Shown in pieces: positions 34,095-45,445 of a stretch of DNA of 64,000 nt. This DNA comes from Panax quinquefolius. Its lineage: Eukaryota > Streptophyta > Magnoliopsida > Apiales > Araliaceae. Every line of letters starts with the position of its first letter. Positions within the stretch are counted from its first letter, which is position 1. Location of the stretch: positions 77,258,471 to 77,322,470 of the forward strand of contig CM035153.1 in assembly GCA_020205615.1 (NCBI GenBank), given 5' to 3'. The notes under the pieces were generated by a model that saw only the letters and a program-made list of their open reading frames with translations, ran no database searches and was not told the DNA's origin. The position numbers and the translations under genes were made by a program.

Positions 34095-34414
34095 AGTCAT
34101 AATATTTCTTACTGGGCTAGTTGAGCTCACCCTTTCTTTCACCGTTCTCTTCAGGAAATGAGAACGTAGCCGGGACTAGTCGGGGAACAGAGTGACGGTC
34201 CAGATGATAGTATTAGTAGTCCTCACTATTCTGTTAAATAGTGTGATAATAAATATAATGAGTACTTATTCTGAGAGTGGATATTGTCTAGAAGACAATA
34301 TTTATATTAAAACTCACAGCTTTCTTGTTGTATATTAAAGATTGTATTTGTATTCTGTACCATGTATTTGACAACTCAGAATAGGTGATGTATACCTATT
34401 TTGGGGGCGTCACA
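34095..34414 (+). repeat. E4 LTR, 3' portion after E5
   Basis: Continues E4 from its break: AGTCATAATATTT, then GCTAGTTGAGCTCACCC, and ends TTTGGGGGCGTCACA at 34414, parallel to the end of the E5 LTR. Restores the expected LTR length. Confidence 0.88.
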
Positions 34415-34574
34415 TTTGTAATCCGTAATTTTTGTATCGTCATTATAATTGTACAATGACATAGTTTAGCGATCAAACTTGTTAGGTTGATCTATCTCCT
34501 AAACTGAATCTGATGTATTGATTTTAAGTTAAAAGACGATTGTGAAGCAGGTAGTTGAAGATCGTAGATCCTAT
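34415..34574. other. Short anonymous spacer
   Basis: 160 bases between the end of E4 and the start of E7. No convincing PBS follows E4, which favours E4 being a solo LTR. Nothing else recognised. Confidence 0.5.
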
Positions 34575-36678
34575 TGTAGACACCCGAAATTGCGCTTTCC
34601 TTTGACTAACATTACAGAAGGGTAAAAATGTAATTTCACCTCAGAGATAAGTCTGAGGAAAGACGAAGACACAAGTTCACCCCGAAGACAACCCCGAGGG
34701 AAATCAAAGTGCAACGACATCCGAACACCACGTGGTCCGAACGAGGATCACAAAACTGAGGATAAGGCCACAAGAAGCTGCCACAACAACCCTCGAGCTG
34801 CAAACTATCCAAGATGAGCTAGCTGACCACCATTGAAAATTGGAAGATACCTCTCGGCTATTTACTTCATCTTCCTAAATTTAGAATCAGTTAGATTAGA
34901 CTCCATCTCACAGCAATCGGCATAAGCTTTCTAATATATTTGGGTACAGAGCTCAACTTTTTTTGGATAGGCGAACAAAGGACCAAATTTCGAGACGGTG
35001 GGACTCACAGGGCCTAGCCGCAGGTGCACTTACGGCTAGACCCGAGTTCTATAACCCAAGATCAACACCTCATTTAAAAAAAGAAGAAATAAGAGAGAAA
35101 ATTCGGATCTAGAGAGAGAAAGGCTAGGTTGTTACATTAAATCACTAGATTTGTGTTAAATCCATCCCATATCTTGTAAAACTTACATATCTAGAGTCAG
35201 ATATCTCAAATCCAAGCCAAAAGAAGCTCATTTCTTCATTCCCCAAGGTGGAAAGCAAACCTTTGTACATTTTATTGTAAATATAGTTCAATCTATAAGA
35301 TCTATTTCAATGTAGTGTTTATATATAGATAGACTTGTTACTTTTTACATATATTGCGCATTGGCTGATAGAACTATCTATTTTACCAATTAGTTTGTAC
35401 ATATTTAGCTAGAAATAAAGTCTTCTTACTAGATCTAGCCGGATCTAGCCCTTAATCCATTCACGAGCTTCAAAACTCGAACCCCTGTGCTAGATCGACT
35501 TAGATCTAGGATATATCTAGTCATTTTAACGCTTTAAATTGATTTCTATTACTCCACATAGTTCTAGATCTATATCTAGTGGTTAGGAGGTCCTAAATAT
35601 TCGTGATAGATATTTCAATCAATGAATCACCTCATGATGGGTTTAGGATACATTTTGTACAAGTTCAAGCATATCAATGTGAGCCTATGAATTCTAGGGT
35701 TGAGATCCACTGATCGGATCTCGACTAGATTCCCACGATAGACTTTTTGGTTTATAATGTAATTCCAAGCCGTAAAATTCAATGTATATGTAATATTGGG
35801 CCTTAAAACCAATTCGAGGGCTTCATCCCAAAAGATTGAATTTAAGGCCCCGTGATAATGAAAATTATGATTGTAGGTGCTTAGGTCTATCGAGATGGTT
35901 TTTATACCCGGAGATGGCTCGACCCTTTTTGATGCTTTCTTTCATGCATTATCACTAAAAGGATTTTCAAACAAAACAACAAAAAGCTTTTATAACTAAC
36001 AAAACGCTTCGAGGTTAGACAAATCTAAGTTTAATAACTAGAAGTATCAAAGGACCTTGATTCCTATTTTGGTGAAGGATTTGAAAACCTTGTTTTACAA
36101 AACATCATTTCAATATATACTTTGTCTAAAATGAACTTTTGCTAAATCAAACCCTTCGTACATAGGTTCAAAGAGATATAACACTACTTTCAAAGCAACA
36201 TAGCTCACTAGCTAAACAAAGCTTAGAATAACTCTAAAAATGAAAACACTATACACGAATCAAATAAATGTCAAAATCACACACACACACACACACACTT
36301 CATGCTTAAAAAAATCAACAAGATGTGGTAACCATGTTTTTATGGAAGTCGAGGATGTCTAACACCTTCTCCTCGCTTAAGCAAGCCCCCAAACTCTATG
36401 AATCATGGGTTCCAGACTAATTAAATAGAGTCACATATTAGGCCATATTACAAAAAATCTTCAAAATTCGGATTAGTCGGTACATCCATTTGAAACTATA
36501 CAGACTGACGACTCTGTTTAATTCAGCTTAATCATTAAAATTAAATCTTTTCAAATAGTCAGCATTTATGTTGGTCCTTTTCCTAAAAATCTCACCTTTT
36601 AAATAAATTAAATTGATATATCAAAATATAAAATGGGCGAAACATCATCTAGGGAATAGAATTTTCCCGGTGTTGATA
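34575..36678 (+). repeat. E7 5' LTR (about 2.1 kb)
   Basis: TGTAGACACCCGAAATTG at the start; end placed at TTTTCCCGGTGTTGATA just before the PBS (final CA decayed to TA). Contains hairpin CCTCAG/CTGAGG (34639-34658), a segment shared with E3 (AGCCGCAGGTGCACTTAC near 35020), clustered CTAGATCTAG words (35380-35590), and (CA)n at 36276-36297. No coding content. Confidence 0.8.
36276..36297. repeat. (CA)n microsatellite in E7 LTR
   Basis: About 11 CA units, positionally equivalent to the (TG)n of inverted LTR E3. Confidence 0.95.
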
Positions 36679-36680
36679 GG

Positions 36681-36698
36681 TGGTAACTCCACAGGGGA
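36681..36698 (+). other. E7 primer-binding site
   Basis: TGGTAACTCCACAGGGGA. It resembles the TGGCGACTCCRCTGGGGA site common after Tat-type LTRs. The primer tRNA is not assigned here. Confidence 0.65.
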
Positions 36699-37317
36699 TC
36701 ATAGAGAGCTTAAGCCACATTCAATCATGTTGATTTTCATTTTACATTTGCATATTGTGTGAATGATCTATGTGTGTGATGAATGTTTCAATTTTTCAAG
36801 TGCTTTATATTAGTGTCTCGCACAATGTCATCATTTGTATGCGGTGAGGAGCGATGAATGTATGTTGTGTGATTCCTCCACCAAGAGGCAAACCCGTCAG
36901 TTGCTTGTGAGGCTCAGGAAAGACACCACTCAGATCTGCTCAAATTGAAAGATAGAATGTTTCTATCAAGTAAATTGCAAAGATCTGATAACCTTCATTC
37001 CAAAAAGCCCATGCGAGTAATCCTAAGGTAGGCCAACCTCTGGAAAACCCAATGAACATGATGTCTCTTCATTCCCTGTTACTGTTTATTATGTATAAAT
37101 GTCATCCATCCTAAACTGTCATTTATATATATTCTTATCTTGTCTTGTCATCAAAATGAACTAACCTCGATGTTGCAGAAAAAGATTCAAAAACTTTAAA
37201 CCAAATGAAAAACATATCATGCATCAGTCCCATCTATAAATGTCAAGACTAAACTATATACCTTTTGTGTGAAGATTGGTCATATAACTCAGTCCCAAGC
37301 CAAAAAGGAATGACCAC
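36699..37317 (+). other. E7 untranslated leader
   Basis: Non-coding sequence between PBS and the E8 insertion. gag starts only 17 bases beyond the insertion point (57437), so E8 separates promoter and leader from gag. Nothing else recognised. Confidence 0.65.
37313..37317. repeat. E8 left target-site duplication ACCAC
   Basis: Identical to 57421-57425 after the right LTR. The right side reads ACCACCACC, so a chance match is slightly more likely than usual. Confidence 0.85.
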
Positions 37318-38700
37318 TGATGAGTTGGATTTATATCCGCGAATCAGATCCTCTGTGGCTTAAGACGTTGCCTGTTTTCTATTATTTGTTTAGCTTATAT
37401 ATATATTGTTGTTATTATGTTTAATTGCTATGATACAGGGCTCATTAGGTCATTTCCAGCTTAAAGGGGCAAAATGGTAAATTTTTACACTCTGGTGCTG
37501 CAACGCTAATACCAAGCTTTAGCTTAACATTGCAGCGTGACCTCCGGGCCCATTTGACGTCACCATAGCGCAGCAGTGGCCCAGCTCCTTTGTAAGCTAG
37601 CACTGCAGCGCGAGCTCTGGTGTTTTAATGATTACGTGGCGTTGCAGCGCCATCCCTTAGCATATTCTCCACGCCGCAGCGCCACCTCTGGTGTCCAAGC
37701 AAAAACTTGCTTTTAATAACCTTAAAGGTTGAGAAGTGAATATTGAGACATAGAGTAGCCGCCATCAGATATACAGAGCATAGAATATGAGTTATTACAA
37801 TTTTATTAGTTTAGAAGAGAAAGAAGCTGTTCTTCAAGGAAGGAAAAGTCATTACATTCTACACAGCTTAGACTCTACACGGAGAAGAGAATACTTGGAG
37901 ACAGAAAACATCACAACATGAGTTTTCTTATTCCAAGTCTTTCATTCATTAGTGTATTTATGAGAATGTTGAATACTTTAAAAATGTGTATTAGTACCTT
38001 GGTTATGAACTAATTCCATTTTCAGGATTGCAATGTAACCTATTGATTAGCTTAATTAACTTTCTCTACTTTTTATATTAATAAATCATTTTGGAATGGA
38101 TTGTTATATTTTATGCCTATTGATTGATTGCTTGACAAAGAAATCGATATTGATATTAATGGATATTTATATCTAACCTTTAAACACAATAACACTAATT
38201 ATGACCTTGCCTATAGAAATGTGTGCATAATCTTCTTAATAGGATAGACATATCTTTATTTACCTTGTGTAGCCTTGAGACTAAGCTTAATTACCCTAGT
38301 CTAGTTATTTTCACCAATAAAAATATTGTGATTCATCTAGCTAGGGATGTGCATTTGACCTTAGAAAGGATCTTATGTGTAGTTACTGTTCTTGGTTAAC
38401 CATTCCTTGATTCGTTTGTATTAATATGGAGAGTTAGGAGATTAGGTGACGCATTAGGGGAATTGTAATCCTAACTTGACTTCCTTGTACAACTAAATCT
38501 CTTAGCCCTATAGTTTTAATCATCTAGCTTAACACACCATTTTCATTTACTTGTTTAGATAAAATAATATAACACTTACCTTAGTACTTGATTAGATTAT
38601 AAGACTTCGTCCTCGTGGGTACAACACCCTACTTATCTTATATTACTTATTTACCGCATATACTTGCGCGTGTGTTTATCGGTTTCAAAATTGACCAACA
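37318..38700 (+). repeat. E8 5' LTR (1383 bases)
   Basis: TGATGAGTTGGATTTATATCC-type start (first 20 bases given in part) and end GACCAACA. Carries six GCGCTGCAGCGC-like palindromes at 37494-37690 and the Athila U5 word CCTCGTGGGTAC near 38610. The 3' LTR lacks about 110 bases of this palindrome zone. Confidence 0.9.
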
Positions 38701-39201
38701 AAACACACTGCATATAGAACGCCTATCGGAATGTCTCCATATTGGCTTGTTTATGGCAAGGCATGTCATCTTCCTGTTAAATTGGAGGATAACGCATATT
38801 GGGCAATCCAAAAGCTCAATTTAAATTTGGATACAGCTGGTGAACGGAGATTGTTATAGCTAAATGAATCAGACGAGTTTCGTCTGCAAGCGTATGAAAA
38901 CACTAAGTTGTATAAGAAAAAGACGAAGCAGTGGCATGACAAGAAAATAGTCAAAAGAGAATTCGAACAAGGCCAGAAGGTGCTTCTATTCAACTCCCAA
39001 CTGAAATTATTCTTTGGAAACTTGAAGTCCCAATGGTCGGGACCATTCACTATTGTTAAGGTGTATCCTCACGGTGCTATTGAGGTCGAAGACCCTCACT
39101 CAGACAAAACCTTTAAAGTCAATGGACAACGCCTGAAACACTATTGGGGCGACGAGGTCTACCGACAGAACACCACCATCACTTTGGGTGACGTGGTGTA
39201 A
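38701..39201 (+). pseudogene. E8 integrase C-terminal tail
   Basis: In frame from the first base after the LTR: AYRTPIGMSPY, LVYGKACHLPVKLE, then KTKQWHDKKIVKREFEQGQ, LLFNSQLKLFFG, KSQWSGPFTIVKV, and stop TAA at 39199. One premature TAG at 38857-38859 stands where CAG (LLQLN) is expected. This is the strand-transfer C-terminal domain without the catalytic DDE core. The sharp start at the LTR border marks a deletion junction. Confidence 0.88.
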
Positions 39202-40264
39202 GGCGGGGGTAAAAGTCAAGCTGAAGATTGTAAATCAAGCGCTTGGTGGGGAGGCAACCCCATCTCAATATCAAAATTTCCTTTTTCTCTTAACTTATGT
39301 CTAGTTTTCATTTGTTCTGTTTTCTAAGTTTGTTAGCATAGTTTCCAACTTGTTATTTCAATGTTACATAATATGTTGCTAGTGTTTGTATAGTACATGT
39401 TCGAATGTAGTTAATCTGTGGTTAAATGCTTATAGTAGTTAGTATGTGTTATTACAGGTTTTGCTAGTTCTATTTTTGTGTTGTTTCACTGATCTAGGAC
39501 TTGGCTTTGTGCACGGAAAAATTAACAAAGTAGTGAAGTCGCGAAGTCTGCTGTCATTCTATTTGTAGGAGCTTAGTATTGCCTTCGCTTCTGATTGCAA
39601 AGCGAGGATTAGGTCTTTGCAATTACGCCACCACAACACAAACCAGTTCACTATCTCTCGCGCTGCAGCGCTAAGATTAGCCAGACCTACTGTGAACTCG
39701 CGCCGCAACGCCAACTGATATATTATCAATTGCGTTGTAGTGCCAAATCAAGTTGGGAGACACCGGAAACTCACGTTGCAGCGCCGAGTCTTGTACTTGA
39801 CTTTCGCGCTACAACGCCAACCTAAAATTTGGGATTTTTGAGCCCGCGCTGTAGCGCCAACCAACAAAGGAAGGGCCGCGCTGCAGCGCCACCAACGAGT
39901 TTTTGATTTTAAAAGGGGCTTTTCAGTTCATTCTCAGTAGTTACACCTCCTTTCTCTCAGATCAGATACATCCCCTTCTCCCAATAATTGCGTATTAGAG
40001 TCCTTTCTCCACATTTATCGTAGCACTTACTCTCATGCATCTCAACAGTCGTGCCTTATCCTCTTCTCATGGTCATTTCTCTCTCTTCCCTTCTCTTTAA
40101 AGGTTAAACTCACGAGGTAAGGGATTTCTATGTTAATTGAATAATAGACTGGGGCTCTTCTCTTGTTATTATTTGGGTGTGGGACTTTGTTGAGAAAGCT
40201 AGGGTTTGGGTATTACTAGTATTGGATTTTATCTCCTTGGGTTTTAGATCTTGTAAGTGTTTAA
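39202..40264 (+). other. E8 non-coding region between pol and env-position ORF
   Basis: Begins with the Athila-typical AGCGCTTGGTGGGG then AGGCAACCCC motif, whose TGGGG/CCCCA arms (39247-39262) can pair around AGGCAA. A cluster of seven GCGCTGCAGCGC-like palindromes lies at 39659-39892. The end, with pyrimidine-rich CTCTCTTCCC text before the ORF, could hold the splice acceptor that intact Athila elements are thought to use for this ORF (inference). Confidence 0.65.
39659..39892 (+). repeat. Cluster of GCGCTGCAGCGCC-like palindromes
   Basis: Seven copies in about 235 bases: CGCTGCAGCGC, CGCGCCGCAACGCC, TGCGTTGTAGTGCC, CACGTTGCAGCGCC, CGCGCTACAACGCC, CGCGCTGTAGCGCC, CGCGCTGCAGCGCC. Variants are explained by C-to-T and G-to-A change at CpG. 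Related clusters are in both E8 LTRs. Confidence 0.8.
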
Positions 40265-41495
40265 ATGGCTTCAAAGCGTCCCCATACCAGCATGGGTCCC
40301 CCTTCACCGGCCCCCAGAGCCCCTCCTCCCAGATTTGATACTGCAAAATTAATAAGCAAGGAGGCCTGGAAGCGTTACTCAGAATCGTTTTCCAAGAAAA
40401 ATTTGGTGCCAGAGAGGGGGCTAAGGCCAGATGAGAAGACGGATGGTGACATAATGACCATGATCTTGGCTATGAAATGGGTCCACTTCACTAAGCAGCC
40501 TGAGTCTGCGATTATTTCACTGGTACAAGAATTTTATGCAAATGCTAGTGCAGATGGCCCTACAATAGTGCCAGTTCGGGGTAAGCTAATCCACTTTGAT
40601 AGTCACGACATCAACCAGGTTTATGAGACTCCAAACTATGATGGTCATGACAACCTGGAGCCTGGGCTACGGAGTTACAACACAGATGAGATAGTAACAA
40701 AGCGTTGCAAGCCTGGAACCGTCTGGAAAATAAATGAATTACACGGCGAGAAGACGTCTTTCCCCCAACAAGCTTTAAGTCGCTACGAAAAGGCTTGGTA
40801 TGCTTTTATTTGCTCTAATATCATGCCAACTTGCCATCTCAGTGATGTCACAAGAGAAAGGGTGGTTTTGCTTTATGCCATCATCATGGGACTAAAGGTT
40901 GATGTAGGGGTTCTGATCTAGGAGTTAATAAAGAAGGCCATTCGGAGTAATACCATGTCAGGACTCCCTCACCCATCCTTAATAACCCGACTCTGCAAAA
41001 AGAGCAGGTGTGCTATGGGAGAAAGAAGACGTCACTCAGTCGCTTATGGCTATTATTGATCATCACGTCATCACTCGATTTGGTGTTTGGGAAGGAGCAC
41101 AGTCGCACCCAAGGGGCGAGGGTTATTTACTGGCTCCACAGCCGCAACCCTCCACTAAGGTGGGACCTTCCACGCATGTGCCTGAGCCCCCATCTGAGTC
41201 CATTCCACCTATAGCCCTAGCAGAGATATTGGGCAACCTTAATTTTCTACACATCAAGGTGGATACTGTAGCTCAATGGTAGAGCCAATTCCTGCATTAC
41301 CATGCAGAATTCGCCAATACAATTTCCAGTATCTATGCTGCCCAGGGAGGGGATGATGCTGAGTTCATGCCGTTTTTATTTCCAGAGCCTTTGATGTTTG
41401 CGCCTTATCTACCACCATTCCCGCCTAGGGAGGAGGTCCGCGAGGATGAGCCAGAAGATAATGATGATGATGATGATGATAATGAGGATGATTGA
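40265..41495 (+). pseudogene. E8 env-position ORF ('putative plant transposon protein' family)
   Basis: Start ATG 40265 (MASKRPHTSMGPPSPAPRAPP, a Pro-rich N-terminus), open for 218 codons to TAG at 40919. Central motifs KKNLVPERGL, EFYANASADGPTIVPVRGK and INQVYETP match the domain found downstream of pol in Athila/Calypso elements. Homology continues after the stop, shifts frame near 41000, and follows 41010-41495 with another in-frame TAG at 41280 and an acidic end (EDNDDDDDDNEDD). No signal peptide or membrane segment is evident in what remains, so an envelope role is not supported here; function is unknown. Confidence 0.75.
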
Positions 41496-41615
41496 TGCTG
41501 CAACAAGGAGGCCAATGAGGACATTGGTAACTATCAAGTTTGGGGGAGATTTCCTTTTCATTTTAGTTATATGAATTGCTTTTATGATTGAACTGTGAGA
41601 GCTGTGAGAGTTTCT
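41496..41615 (+). other. E8 sequence just after the env-position ORF
   Basis: Contains AAGTTTGGGGGAGA at about 41537, an internal PPT-like run often seen in Athila elements, then reaches the E9 insertion point. Continues at 54735. Confidence 0.6.
41611..41615. repeat. E9 left target-site duplication TTTCT
   Basis: Identical to 54730-54734 on the other side of E9. Confidence 0.92.
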
Positions 41616-43172
41616 TGTTGGTTGATTTCGCAATCAATGAATACATGCAAGTATACACGGTCAACAAGAGTATCGTTCCCACGAGGAATTATTTAATAAA
41701 AAATACCAAGTACTAGCTCTTAACCAAATCAATTTTATTTAAACAATTGCAAATTGTGATTTTTCTAATTAAGAAAACTAAATTAATCAATTAAAAGTAG
41801 ATTACTCTAAAATAAATTAAATAAATAAAACTAAGATTTTAATGAATGAATTCAGATAAATAAAGATTAAGACTTCAATATCCCCAGTTATGAACTATAA
41901 ACCAATTATCCAATTATCCCAATTATTATGCCTACTGAATTGTTAACAGGAATTCTCAAATGCCAAAAGTCATTTTCCAAGTGATCCAATGACTTCTATT
42001 TAATCCAGATTAATCTTGCTATATTCCTATGCAAAAAAATTGAATTAAACTCCTTCAATTCCAATTCTTTACTTGTTACATGCGGTGAAAAGATATTTCC
42101 ATTCAATTAACAAACCTAATTATTCACCATGCAAATAACTAAGTCACATATTATCATGCCCAGTTCTAACCCTAGAATTTCTCTTTCAGTTCCTTCTAGA
42201 GTAATAAGGTAATTACTGGCCAAATAATTAATCAATCAGCACAAGGCAAGATAAACAATTCACGTTGACACAAATAATTGGAATAAATTGAATAACTAAT
42301 TTATAGACATAAAAGATTCAATTGGTAGTCTTAATAAAAGAGTTAGTTCATAATTAATGACTTAAAACTAAGAATCCACAACTGAATAGACATTAAAAGA
42401 TAAAAGTATGATAAGAGAAGAGAATAGAATCTGTTGTCAGCAAATCTGATGTTCCCCTCTTGCTCTTGCTCTTGATCTTCAGTGTTCTTTAATTTGTTTC
42501 AATCTCCAATGGCTAATTAAGAACTAGGGTTTATAATAAATCTAATGGTGTGTTTTATCTAGTCTAATCTATGTAATCCCTTTATTTTATGCCTTACATC
42601 ATGTATTTATAGGTTACAAGTCCAATTTTTAGCTTAGGAACAAACCCAATCCAATTTGGAGTCAGAAAAGTGTTAAAATTCGCCCCAAAACGCGTCCAAA
42701 CCTAACCAGACCCTTCCACAGCGCCCCAACCTTTGGGGAACGATCTTTAAACATCGCTCCTCAAAGACACCCCGTGACGACATAGGCTTAAAATGGGCGC
42801 CTCGGTATACAGGGGCCTTTTCTGAAATTTCGCTCAAGCGTCCTTTGGGAAAATGGCCATGACTTCTTCGTCCGAACTTCAATTTTGACGATTCAAGATG
42901 TTCCAGAAAGAGGAGACGTAGATCTACAATTTTAATTCTTGAGTGTTTCAAAATAATATCCGGAGCAATACTCAAATTATCTCTAAAGTGACTGCTGTGT
43001 AAATGGCAAGCCGAAAACGCGAATCTAGCCACCCCAAACGTCGATCCAAGTAACTTTTGTTCCAATTCCTACAAAACAACGTAAAACATGCATGAATAGA
43101 CACAAACACTTAAAATCATGCAAAATATTAAGCTCAAATGCACTCAATTATGGGTATAAAACTCACTCATCA
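41616..43172 (-). repeat. E9 3' LTR (1557 bases)
   Basis: On the minus strand starts TGATGAGTGAGTTTTATACC and ends CGAAATCAACCAACA. TATA box at 42604-42611 (minus). Carries the Athila U5 word CTCGTGGGAACGATACTC near 41670-41690. Matches 53152-54729 closely. Confidence 0.93.
42604..42611 (-). promoter_or_regulatory. E9 3' LTR TATA box
   Basis: TATAAATA on the minus strand; the 5' LTR copy is at 54157-54164. Confidence 0.6.
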
Positions 43173-43202
43173 AATACCCCCCAAACTTAAACCTTTGCTT
43201 AT
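43173..43202 (-). other. E9 polypurine tract plus E10 target site
   Basis: The minus strand reads AAGTTTGGGGGGTATT directly before the E9 3' LTR, the standard Athila PPT. The last five bases (43198-43202, CTTAT) are the E10 TSD, repeated at 50176-50180. Confidence 0.85.
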
Positions 43203-44735
43203 TGTTGAGTAAAATCTATATACGCACAACACACAAATATACATGGTCAACAAGTAATAGAGTGATGAGTAGAGTATCGTTCCCACAGAGACTAATTAAC
43301 AAAATACCTTAACTTACAATTACCAATCTTCTATTAACCCTAATTTTATTAAACAAATCAAATTCAATGATTGAAATTACTAAACTAAAATTAAGAATAA
43401 TTAAACTAAAATAAAACAACCACAAATATCAAAATCTGAATTTTTAAGCAATTAATGGAGAATTAGACTTATGATTTCACCTTAAGCTTCACTTTGGTTT
43501 TAACACTCTTATCCCAATTCAATGCACTATCTCAATTTATTAATCAAGAACACAAACGTATTACTAACCACCTCTCGATGCATTAATATCATATTAACGT
43601 CAATCCACAATTAAGATAGAAATCCGTTAAACACCTTAATCAACTAATGCACTATATCTCTATGTGAATTACAATTGAAGAAGGTTGAAGAACAAGTTCT
43701 CTTATCCAATTACATGCGGTGTTAAGTATATCTCTATCTTCACACGAATCAAGTTTAAACTACTAACAAAATCCTGAACACATGATATATCAACAAGGTC
43801 TAGATTTGAATATCCTCTCTCGATTCCATCCAACTCCACAAAGAATTATTGGCCAGACAATTCATAGATTCAAGCATAAATCAATCTAGATAAACTGAAG
43901 ATAATTTATGAAATTGGGAATCAAAGATTACAAAACCATCGATTCACTCAAGGATCCATCACAAGCCTAAAAAGTGAATTAGTTCATAATAAATGAAATA
44001 AGCACTGAATAAATCATAGAAATCATTCTTTCAATCACAAATAATAATCTAACACAAAGAATATTAGAAAACACCCTTTACGTAGACTACAAATGTAACC
44101 GTCTTGAAAAACTCTTCGAAATACTCCTCTACTTTTGCTCTCCAATAAGATGACTTTTATCTTCGTAAGCTTCTTAATTTCCCTTATTGTCTTTCTAAAG
44201 AGTAATATATATCAAGTCTAATACTCCAGCTACATCCCCTAACAAATAGAGTTATAAACTCATTAAAATAACTGAAATTCGAGTCCAATAGGAAGTTTAA
44301 ATGCAACAGACGGACCAGTTTTCTGACCCCGCCCTGGCGGGTGTATATCTAAAATGCCCATCGGTGAGACTTAAGTTCTGTCTTGGTTGAGTGTCGACCC
44401 CTCCCTGAGGGGTGTGCAAGTGTAAAGGCCCACCCCTACAGCTCATGCTGATAGTTATGCAGGTAGACCCCTTTCCGTGAAGTGTTTGATCTATCATACA
44501 TGCATCCTGAGGCATTCCTCTGATATCGACTTGCTTGCTACAACACTGAGTTATTTCTATGGCTCCAACTTAACTGCAAATGCACCAATTATCATGAACA
44601 ATCCATGAATCACCGCAACCACCAACCTACACATAAAACAACAAAAACCAAGTAAAAATGCACTTGTTTACAAAAACATAGCAAAGAATACGCATGATTT
44701 AGACATGAAATTGCGTATATAAAATACACTTATCA
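43203..44735 (-). repeat. E10 3' LTR (1533 bases)
   Basis: On the minus strand starts TGATAAGTGTATTTTATATA and ends TAGATTTTACTCAACA. Differs from the 5' LTR mainly around 44310-44520, where the tandem-like CCCCTCNNGAGGGGTG words vary. Confidence 0.95.
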
Positions 44736-44756
44736 AAATCCCCCAAACTTAAACTG
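44736..44756 (-). other. E10 polypurine tract
   Basis: AGTTTAAGTTTGGGGGATTT on the minus strand directly before the 3' LTR. Confidence 0.85.
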
Positions 44757-44789
44757 TGCTAGTCCTCGAGCACAAGACACTACATGCAA

Positions 44790-45444
44790 TGCAATGATAC
44801 GAATACGACCCGATTGGTGACATCCCGATTGGTGTTTTGTATGCGGTTCGGTAAGCCCATAGAGCATCATCCAATCTCAGTGACCAATCTTTCCGACTCG
44901 GATTCACCACTTTCTCCAATATCTTTTGAACTTCTCTGTTTGATACCTCAGCTTGTCCACTGGTTTGCGGGTGATATGTTGTGGCTATCTTGTGGTTTAC
45001 TCCATATTTGGCCAAAAGAGCAGTAAACGGTTTACTGCAGAAATGACTACCTTCGTCACTTATAATTGCTCTTGGTGTGCCAAACCTCGTGAATATGTTC
45101 TTTTGTAGAAATTTGAGGACCACCTTGGCATCATTCGTTGGTAGAGCTGCGGCTTCAACCCACTTTGACACGTAGTCCACTGCGAGGAGAATGTATTGAT
45201 TTTTCATGGACTCTGGAAATGGTCCCATGAAATCGATACCCCATACATCAAAAAGTTCCACTTCCAGAATCGTTTGTAAGGGCATCTCATTACGTTTTGA
45301 GATGTTTCCCACTATTTGACACCTATCACATTGTTTAACAAACTGATGGGCGTCTTTGAATAATGTGGGCCAATAAAAATCACATTGTAGCACTTTTGCT
45401 GCTGTTCTCTCGCTTCCATAATGCCCACTATAGGCCGATGAGTG
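44790..45444 (-). pseudogene. E10 integrase core (tail deleted)
   Basis: One open minus-strand frame (extending 44749-45504 with non-homologous ends). Starts in the zinc region at [18 protein letters not shown], then CDRCQ. The core keeps all three catalytic acids: [13 protein letters not shown] (first Asp), [13 protein letters not shown] (second Asp), [17 protein letters not shown] (Glu). It ends at [17 protein letters not shown], after which the sequence jumps to the 3' end region. E8 holds exactly the portion missing here. The N-terminal zinc pair is incomplete because of the RT-integrase deletion. Confidence 0.9.
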
Positions 45445-45445
45445 A

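Noticed and set aside
38701..39201. Independent plant gene with a charged C-terminus
   Set aside because: Sequence matches the Athila integrase tail and continues the frame missing from the E10 integrase.
41409..41633. 74-codon minus-strand frame with an isoleucine run
   Set aside because: Antisense to the acidic (GAT)n tail of the E8 env-position ORF; an artefact of that repeat.
42673..43065. 130-codon minus-strand frame, with a related one at 54215-54622
   Set aside because: Present in both E9 LTRs in the TATA-to-U5 region with divergent ends; no domain recognised. Treated as LTR leader sequence.
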